64,000 nucleotides of DNA. It comes from Eucommia ulmoides (lineage: Eukaryota; Streptophyta; Magnoliopsida; Garryales; Eucommiaceae). Below, piece by piece: positions 57,365-64,000 of this stretch. A model generated the notes under the pieces. The model searched no databases. It was not told the DNA's origin and saw only the letters and a list, made by a program, of their open reading frames with translations. Both the position numbers and the translations under genes were made by a program. Each line of letters begins with the position of its first letter. Position 1 is the stretch's first letter. The stretch spans positions 992,001 to 1,056,000 of the forward strand of contig CM028335.1 in NCBI GenBank assembly GCA_016647705.1, read 5' to 3'.

Positions 57365-57490
57365 AAGGGCAATCCAGTGCTACAAAACTCCCGATGTGGG
57401 CGGGAAAGGATTGGACCACTTAGGTCTTGTACGTAACCTTACCTAACCTTTTTTTTTTTTTTGCAAGAGGTTGTTTCTACCATCAGAACT
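57365..57490 (-). mobile_element. Au-like SINE fragment
   Basis: On the minus strand: GTAGAAACAACCTCTTGCA, an A run, GGTTAGGTAAGGTTACGTAC, AGACCTAAGTGGTCC and CGGGAGTTTTGTAGCAC. This matches the well-known plant Au SINE 3' half (the GGTAAGGCTGCGTACA and GGGAGCTTAGTGCACCGG words) with expected divergence. The 5' RNA polymerase III part is missing. Confidence 0.65.
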
Positions 57491-57531
57491 TAAAAAGATA
57501 GTACAAAATATAATTTAACTTAACCATCTTA

Positions 57532-58722
57532 GGGCTTGTTTAATAACGATTGAAAATTTAAGTGCTGAAATTTAAAAAGGTTATTTGATAAAATTGTGCT
57601 GAAAATTTAAGTACTGATTTTTTTTTTTTTATTTGATAAGTACAAAATTTGAATGCTGAAAATTGTTTAATTTATATAATTGCCCTTGAATCACGATTAT
57701 ACAAAAAAAATATAGAGAACAAAATAATAAAATAAAAACACCAATAATATATCAAAAAGTTCAAATATCTAAATTATCACAAGTCAACAATAACATATAT
57801 AAACCAAAAATGAAATTACTCTAGCAGTTTATTTTTAGAACAAGAATATCAACCAAGAACAAGGATTTGATTCACATATATAAACCAAAAACGAAAGCGA
57901 TTCTAATCGGTTGTTCTTTAGGATCTGGAAACACTTCAGATAAGAACAAGGATAAACATGGAATTAAGGGGGTTTCCATAATCAACAATTACAGAGAACT
58001 TGTTTCAGCTTTTTCTGCTTTCGGTTCTTATTTTAATTCATGAAGGGTATTCTTGTTCTTGCAAGAACAAGAATCTCAGATTTCAAGAACAAGAATACCC
58101 TTAATTTTTAAACGCTCTTAAGTTCGAAAGGTACTGCAAGAACAAGAATCTCAGATTTCAAGCAAAAATTTTAGATTTCAAAATAGAAAAACAGATATAC
58201 GCTGAACGATTTCTGAAGAATGATTTCAAGCAAAAATTATAGATTTCAAAATCTGAAAAACAAATATACATCCGTTTCAAATATCTAAAATATCACAAGA
58301 ACATACCTTGTTGAAGTTGTTGTTGCCGCCGCCCCCACCTCTCTTCTCAACTCGCCACCGCCGCCTTTCTTCCAAATCACTTCCATCTCCATTGCCTCAA
58401 CGCTTGCAGTCACAACTCTGGACAAGCCCAAAACGAAACCTATCGAATGAACAAGTTGAAGAAGAAACCCTACATCCCTAAGGGCAAAACAATCAATTCC
58501 TTTTTTTTTTTTAATTTGAAAAATTATTGAGCGCTTCCTGCAAAAAAAAAAAAAAAAAAGTAAGGGGAGTTTTGCTGAATTTTGAACTTAATATTTCACT
58601 TAATTTTTAAGCTAACTTAATTAATTAAGTAATTTTTATTACATTTGTCAAACACACTTAATTAATTAAGTGTTTAATTTACTCAGTTTTAAGTGCTTAT
58701 TTTTTTTTAATCAAATATACCC
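57532..58722. mobile_element. PIF/Harbinger (Tourist-like) MITE, 1191 bp
   Basis: Ends GGGCTTGTTTAATAA and, inward, GGGTATATTTGATTA, with TTA duplications (57529-57531 and 58723-58725). It repeats AAGAACAAGAATCTCAGATT twice (about 58060 and 58137) and has a short GC-rich core (GCCGCCGCC words, 58320-58370). Confidence 0.7.
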
Positions 58723-59035
58723 TTAGAGTGTGTTTTTGGTCTGGAATTCTCAAAAAAAAATTCCATAATACAATCTCATTCATTTATTCTCCTCAAATCA
58801 ATCACAACTTCTATTTAAAATACATTTTAAAAAGGCGTCATATCTACAAAAATACAAATTTTAAATCAATATACCAATCTTGAATATTTAACAGTTAATT
58901 CAAATACAGTAATCATAAAAATAGGAGACTTTATTATTTAGTTTCTTCAGAAAAACTAAATCACTTATCGAAACTATATCCAACCATCCAATAGTAAAAA
59001 TTATCTTAAATGCAAGATGTTTTGTAGCATTTACT

Positions 59036-59315
59036 ATATTAGGAGGTCCAACTTAAAACCATATGTTTTCAAGTAAAATAACTCATTTGACTTATATAGT
59101 GGTTTGAGAACTCTCAAGTGATCAATATGAGGACAAGAATTTAATACCCGTCCTTAATTGTAACCCCCGACTTACACAGATAATTTGACTACGAGAAAAT
59201 TATGAGAAATCTATAACCTCCGACTTGCACGAATGATTTGACTATGAGAGAAGATAAATTTTTACTCTCATACCATGTTAAGAAGTTTTAACTTAATTAA
59301 AATTTGATCCTAAGT
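59036..59315 (-). repeat. LTR-derived repeat, related to 22524-23000
   Basis: Shares AGGTCCAACTTAAAA, GACTTATATAGTGGTTTGAG, TTTAATACCCGTCCTTAA and CATACCATGTTAAGAAG blocks with the tandem pair at 22.5-23.0 kb. TACCATGTTA marks the LTR/primer-site junction. Confidence 0.6.
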
Positions 59316-59716
59316 AGGGATGTCAATGGTTTGCTTTAGATTCTATTTCGTATAAAATTAAAACCAAAACCATTAGACATATATCAAACCAAAGCCGAAA
59401 CAAAAATCACCGGGTTTTTTTTTAAACAGTTTTAAAACGAACCATTTAAATTTATACAAAATCAAAACCGTAAAACCATTTAATATTTTTCAATTTTATT
59501 AAAAAAACCCAAACCAAGAAATCGCGGACCGTTGTTTTTTATATATAAAAACAAAAAAAATAATTAAAATATAAAATATAAATTTTAAAAAACAAAACCA
59601 AACTATAAAACTATTAATTGTTACACTATATGTTTCTAACCATGGTTAAAATACAACAATAATTAAAATAAGCGATTGTAACCATAATTGTTAGTTGTTA
59701 CAATAAATAAACACAC

Positions 59717-59756
<40 letters not shown>

Positions 59757-59915
59757 TGAGGTTATATATGTCATAAAAATATATCTAAAGTATTAGTTTC
59801 GTGATTCGGTTTCACAGTTATTATCACAAAATTAAAACTAAAACCATTTTGGTTGCTAATTTCAAAATCAAACCGTTGTCAAACTCTTTTTTTTTTTTTT
59901 TTTTTTCCATTCTTA
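59316..59915. mobile_element. hAT-type MITE, family 1 copy 2 (about 600 bp)
   Basis: The left end TAGGGATGTCAATGG matches the inward right end of the 29807-30357 copy, so orientation is reversed. The right end is decayed (CCATTCTTA). Flanks ATCCTAAG and GTTCTGAG differ at three of eight places, all transitions, consistent with an aged 8-bp duplication. Confidence 0.65.
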
Positions 59916-60243
59916 GTTCTGAGTAGAGTAACTTTTTGATGTATGGTAACTCGTGAACCCTAAAGACCAATGCGGGGACAAAAATCTAACATACGAAACC
60001 TCTTTTAAATGGGTTTTTGGTTTTCTCCAATAATTTTAGAACAGATTTCTAGGAACAAAAAGAGTGAGTGACTGGGAGTGGGCTGTGATGCATATTGATA
60101 TTTCATGTATATGTCTGAGACAGTGACTGTCCTATTTTTAGATGAGTCGTGAAGCTTCCCACTCTGTAACTGTAAGAAGCTGCTGCCCACACATTGTCAT
60201 TGAATTCATTTCTTAATCACTCAAATCAGATCAGAAGCAACAC

Positions 60244-60246
<3 letters not shown>

Positions 60247-60296
<50 letters not shown>
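60247..60296. repeat. (CT)25 microsatellite
   Basis: Perfect 50-base CT run. Confidence 0.97.
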
Positions 60297-60302
<6 letters not shown>

Positions 60303-60479
60303 GGTTTCTGTCATCATAAGCTTTTCTTTTCCTTTCTCTTTCTCTTTCCATTTTCCTTCTCTTCTTTCATGAATGATTTGGAGCCTAGCTTTGCCTTTGC
60401 TTTCTCCGAAAGCCCTCCTTCACAATCTAATAAAAAATCATTCATAACCGTTCAAAAAAGAGTGTTGATGTATAAAATT

Positions 60480-61200
60480 GGTAGATAGCTCGCATATGGT
60501 TCAGTTGGGTGACAGGTATCCTTTTGCTGAGATAGAGACGGCGGTTGAAAATTCCTCACGTGAGCTGTACTGGGTCTTGGGAGAACGGATTTGCTGTGTC
60601 CAGAGTCCGGCTCCTCGGCGAAGTCCCTCCGGCGTGAGAATAAAAACTTAGAGAGAAGAAGTACAGAAATACGTCAAGTAAGCAAATAAACTGAAAGTAT
60701 TCGCATGTAAAATAAAGCGTATCTCGGGCTTGCATAGCCCCTGGTATATGTGGGGGTTGGAGATGATTAGTCAGACTTAAATACAGTTAATTAGGTGAAA
60801 CCATGTATTTAGCCGATAATCTGGGACGTTTAGGAGATAATCTTTGGGCTTGGGCTTCTTGACCCATTTAGCGAGGTCCGCGGGTCTCTGTCAGGCCTTT
60901 GGTCGTGAGCTAATAGAGAAGAGTGGAGATTCGTGGAGTCCTAGAGGAGAAGCGAGCTAAAATGGGAAACCGATCGAGGTGAACGACTGAGTTCCTAAAG
61001 TTGGTCGTCTGGGGCACGGTGCAAAGCTCAGGACGGCACGTCCCTGCGGAGCACCTTGCCCCTCCTTGGGTGTAAAGGAGATTCCAGGGTGGAGTCATGG
61101 TCGGCGTATGTTCCAGCGTGGCGCTGTGGATTCTGGAATGCGTCCATGTCATTACGAGGATAGATACGTGGCTGAGTCTCAGGTGCTAACTCAGTGATGC
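60480..61200. other. GC-richer segment, possible decayed solo LTR
   Basis: Base composition is clearly higher in G+C than both flanks. CTTGCATAGCCCCTGG, then TATATGTGGGGG looks like the complement of an LTR TATA/transcription-start zone (TATATACCAGGGG). No partner LTR or target duplication was found. Minus-strand ORF 60910-61152 has no recognisable domain. Confidence 0.35.
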
Positions 61201-61244
61201 CCTAAAATACACTCATCAGAGAGACTTGAATTTTGATCCAGGAC

Positions 61245-61860
61245 GGATGTCTATGTGGACTCTTAAATTTGTTAAATCATATATTTGGTTCTTCAAAATT
61301 CTTATTTGTTTCAATTTTGTAAAATTAAAAACGTTGTAAATGATCTTAAATGAAAAATGAAGTATATCCAATACATGACCTTATAATAGAGATATTTTTG
61401 TCACTTCCTCACTCCATTAAAGACAAAACATTTTTTTTCTAATTTTTTCCTAACAACAAGAAAAACTTTAATCGTTATTACAAAAGAAAAATTCAAATTT
61501 TAGTGGAATCATGAGATGACGAAAATATCTCCATTAGAAGATTACATATTAATATCTTGTCCGTCAAAAATCATTAACAACATTTTTACTTTTGCTGAAT
61601 TGAAAAAAATGTAAAAGTTAAGGAATCAATTGTGCAAATTTCTTAGTTTTAGTGAAGTGATGATGACGAAAATATCCCAATTTAGGTCACGTATTGAGAA
61701 CAATTCATTTTCCGTCTAAAAACATTAACAACGTTTTCAATTTTACGGGATTGAAACAAAGTGAAAACTTAAAGGATTAAATGTGAAAATTGACAAACCT
61801 AAGGGTCTGTATTGACACCCACCCTTTACTTTATGGTCCCAAATTATAATTTTCCCTTCA
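61245..61860. repeat. Dispersed noncoding repeat related to 27095-27525
   Basis: Shares GAGATATTTTTGTCACTTC, CCATTAAAGACAAAAC-like and GGATTAAATGTG-like blocks with the segment at 27.1-27.5 kb, and repeats some internally (about 61380 and 61680). Probably a decayed TIR element. Ends not resolved. Confidence 0.45.
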
Positions 61861-62010
61861 AAAAATTAAACCCATATAAAAAGGTGCTCTTTTTTTTTCA
61901 TTATTTTATTTTTTTGGTGTCAAATCAAATTAAATTTTTGTCTAAAAGATATTTTTAATATTTGGATCAGATGTTAAATACATCTATACGCTTATAGTGA
62001 GCGTATAGAC

Positions 62011-62212
62011 GGTCCTTTCAAACATCAAAGTATCCATCGTTTGCAAATAAGATTACTAGGATATCTAATCCCGTTAGCTCCCCTATTTTTCGTCTTCCAG
62101 TGTCAATGTATATGGTCCTTTCAGACATCAAAGCATCCATCGTTTGCGAATAGGATTACTGGGATATGTAATCCCGTTAGCTCCCCTAATTTTCGTCTTC
62201 CAGTGTCAATGT
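62011..62212. repeat. Tandem duplication, 2 x about 103 bp
   Basis: Two copies beginning GGTCCTTTCA at 62011 and 62114 differ at only a handful of bases (GTATCC/GCATCC, AAATAAGA/GAATAGGA). A perfect 9-bp hairpin CTATACGCT...AGCGTATAG lies just before (61984-62008). Confidence 0.85.
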
Positions 62213-62360
62213 TAGCCGTCTGTTCGCCTTTGACATTTCTTTTATTCTATCAACAAAAATACATGAATTAAACTTATTTTAAACCACGTTAAATTCTTGC
62301 ATAGTTTTTTCGGTAATTAACATTCACTTTCACAAGCACACAACAAGAAATTAAATATTA

Positions 62361-63228
62361 GGTTGCGTTTGGGTAAGAGATTTGTGAAATGAAAGGATTT
62401 CAAAATTCAAGAAATCTTGAATTTTGAAATCCCTTCATTTCTTGAAAATTTTGAAATTCCTTTATTTCACAAATACGTTGTTTGGATAATTATTCGAAGT
62501 GAAATATTTAGAATATATATATATACATTTTTTTTTTTGTTCTATTTTTTATCACTTCTGAAAGAAAAAATAAAATAAAATTAATTAATTAATTAATCAA
62601 TCAAAGAACAAATCTGGCCATCTCCACCGCCAAGAACAAATTTGGCCATCGTCGGTGATTTCTGGTCATCACCATCGCCAAAAACCAAACAAGAGCACAC
62701 TCGCAAATCGTCGTCGTCGTCAAATCGAAATCGTCACAATCGCCATCGAAATCATCGCAATCAAAATCGTCAAACGATTAATGACGACGAGTGGACGACG
62801 ACGAACGATTGACAACGAAGAGCGACGATCAATAATGACCGAAGCAGACGACGAAGCAACAGAAACAGAAGAAGAGGCAGAAGCAGACAACGACCGAAGC
62901 AGACGACAAAAGACGAAAAAACGAAATCGAACCTAAAACAAATTCGAACCCTGAATAGAGTTTGATTTCGAAATTGATTTCGAAAAACGAAATCGAAATC
63001 GATTTCGAACCAGCAGCAGAAGAACGAAGAGAGGCAAAAGAACGGTGATGGAAGAATTTCACAAATTACACCTCTCCCAAATTTATTTCTAAATCCCTCC
63101 ATTCATCCAAAATAGAATTTCACAAATTCTTTCTCCTATTACTCAAATAAGAGATTTACCAAAAATAAATTTCAAAATCTCCTAACCAATTGAAATCCCT
63201 CCTACAAATCCTTCATCCAAACACAACC
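62361..63228. mobile_element. PIF/Harbinger (Tourist-like) MITE, 868 bp, downstream of the aldolase gene
   Basis: Ends GGTTGCGTTTGGGTAAGAG and, inward, GGTTGTGTTTGGATGAAGG, with TTA duplications (62358-62360 and 63229-63231). The core (62610-63070) is rich in GAC/CGA and GAAATCG words and gives spurious ORFs on both strands. It lies 170 bases beyond the aldolase stop codon. Confidence 0.82.
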
Positions 63229-63397
63229 TTAAGGTTTTCTCCGACATAAACAAACATAGTTTCATTCAAATGCAGTCATTCCCATGTTCCTCAACAACGT
63301 TATTTCAACAAAAAACCAAACTCAAAAACAACTCTCCAAAACAAAAACTTAACACACTCCATTTTAGTACACCACTAGTAATCCGAGGTTTACAATC

Positions 63398-64000
63398 TTA
63401 GTACTTGTACCCCTTAACATGGAGGCTCTCGGAAGCACCCTCACTCAAAGCCGCACCGCCCTCGTACTTACCGAGTGTCGCCTCGGAGTTGGCTTTGCAC
63501 CGAGCCAGAAACACCTCCTGCGCCTTCTTCACGTTCTCTTCTTTCCCGCCCCATGCCTTGAGAGTGCTCGACTGGAGAGCCCTGCCGAAGGAGAAAGAGA
63601 GCGTCCATGGCTTCTTCCCTTGGAGCTTGTTCATGGCGTTGAGGTTGAGTGTGGCTTCCTCCTCGCTCTGTCCGCCGGACAAAAACACCACTGCCGGAAC
63701 GGCGGCTGGCATTGTCCTCTGCAAGGCACGGACGGTGTACTCCGCGACGACTTCGGGCGTGACTTTTGTCGCGTCAGATCCTGGGGTGACCATGTTGGGC
63801 TTGAGGAGGGTACCCTCGAGGAGGACGTGGTGGTCATTTAGGGCCTTGTAGACAGCGGCAAGGACCCGTTCGGTGACATCAGCACACTTCTTGATGTCAT
63901 GGGGGCCGTCAACGAGAATCTCGGGCTCAACAATGGGAACCAACCCATTCTCCTGGCAGATGATGGCGTAACGGGCCAGCCCATTAGCGTTCTCATTGAT
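63398..64000 (-). CDS. Class I fructose-bisphosphate aldolase, cytosolic type, C-terminal 200 residues (partial)
   Basis: Catalyses reversible cleavage of fructose 1,6-bisphosphate to dihydroxyacetone phosphate and glyceraldehyde 3-phosphate in glycolysis and gluconeogenesis. The visible exon contains [20 protein letters not shown], the active-site block [15 protein letters not shown] with the Schiff-base lysine, [32 protein letters not shown] and the C-terminal GYKY with the conserved final tyrosine. The frame is open to the window edge, and the N-terminal part lies beyond base 64000. The ending SLHVKGYKY and strong conservation point to the cytosolic rather than plastid isoform. The exon is much more GC-rich than its surroundings and intact. 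Confidence 0.97.
   Translation of the reverse strand: MNENANGLARYAIICQENGLVPIVEPEILVDGPHDIKKCADVTERVLAAVYKALNDHHVLLEGTLLKPNMVTPGSDATKVTPEVVAEYTVRALQRTMPAAVPAVVFLSGGQSEEEATLNLNAMNKLQGKKPWTLSFSFGRALQSSTLKAWGGKEENVKKAQEVFLARCKANSEATLGKYEGGAALSEGASESLHVKGYKY

Noticed and set aside
60910-61152. 80-codon minus-strand ORF in the GC-rich segment
   Set aside because: No recognisable domain; length is unremarkable for the base composition.
62655-63102. Thr/Glu/Arg-rich and Phe/Leu-rich ORFs
   Set aside because: Compositional frames over the GAC/GAA-rich MITE core, overlapping on both strands.
63405-63851. Plus-strand ORFs over the aldolase exon
   Set aside because: Antisense shadows of a conserved aldolase exon.
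1-64000. tRNA or rRNA genes
   Set aside because: I looked for cloverleaf-type A and B boxes and rRNA-like GC-rich conserved blocks and saw none. The tRNA-related words found are primer-binding sites and SINE fragments.

Overview
This is a window of a plant nuclear genome, most likely a eudicot. The evidence is an AT-rich, repeat-dense sequence, plant-only gene families (DUF247, DREB-type AP2/ERF, trihelix), a cytosolic class I fructose-bisphosphate aldolase of plant type, Ty1/copia and L1-type retroelements, and hAT and PIF/Harbinger MITEs. I cannot name the species.

Recognisable host genes are few and well spaced: a DUF247 membrane protein (6793-8136, +); three related small acidic proteins of no family I recognise, in one orientation (19012-19305, 21853-22254, 24991-25515); a DREB A-4-like AP2/ERF factor (27985-28548, -); a two-exon PETAL LOSS/EDA31-like trihelix factor (50932-55866, +) whose 3.6-kb intron carries a 2.7-kb tandem array; and the 3' end of an aldolase gene (63398-64000, -).

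Most of the rest is mobile DNA in nested layers. A decayed hAT element enters from the left edge (1-4289). Four copia elements follow: B (9530-11519, relic), A (11683-18850, minus), C (about 31530-40485, plus) and D (43833-49022, minus, both LTRs and a CCTTT target duplication). A and C are each split by a 2.7-2.9 kb TG...CA element of one family, bounded by 5-bp duplications and read as solo LTRs. The 3' LTR of C also holds a Harbinger-type MITE (TAA duplication) and a hAT-type MITE (8-bp duplication). L1-type RNase H/zf-RVT relics lie at 19619-21015 and 43150-43827, the second being the target of copia D. The stretch from 55.9 to 63.3 kb is a mosaic of MITEs, an Au-like SINE, LTR-derived repeats and microsatellites.

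The genes show no operon-like logic, as expected for a plant. The best candidates for something undescribed are the tandem acidic-protein family, the SINE-like intronic array with higher-order repeats and an inverted unit, the clusters of ACGT-core motifs in the leaders of copia B, C and D, and the matched pair of complex solo LTRs.
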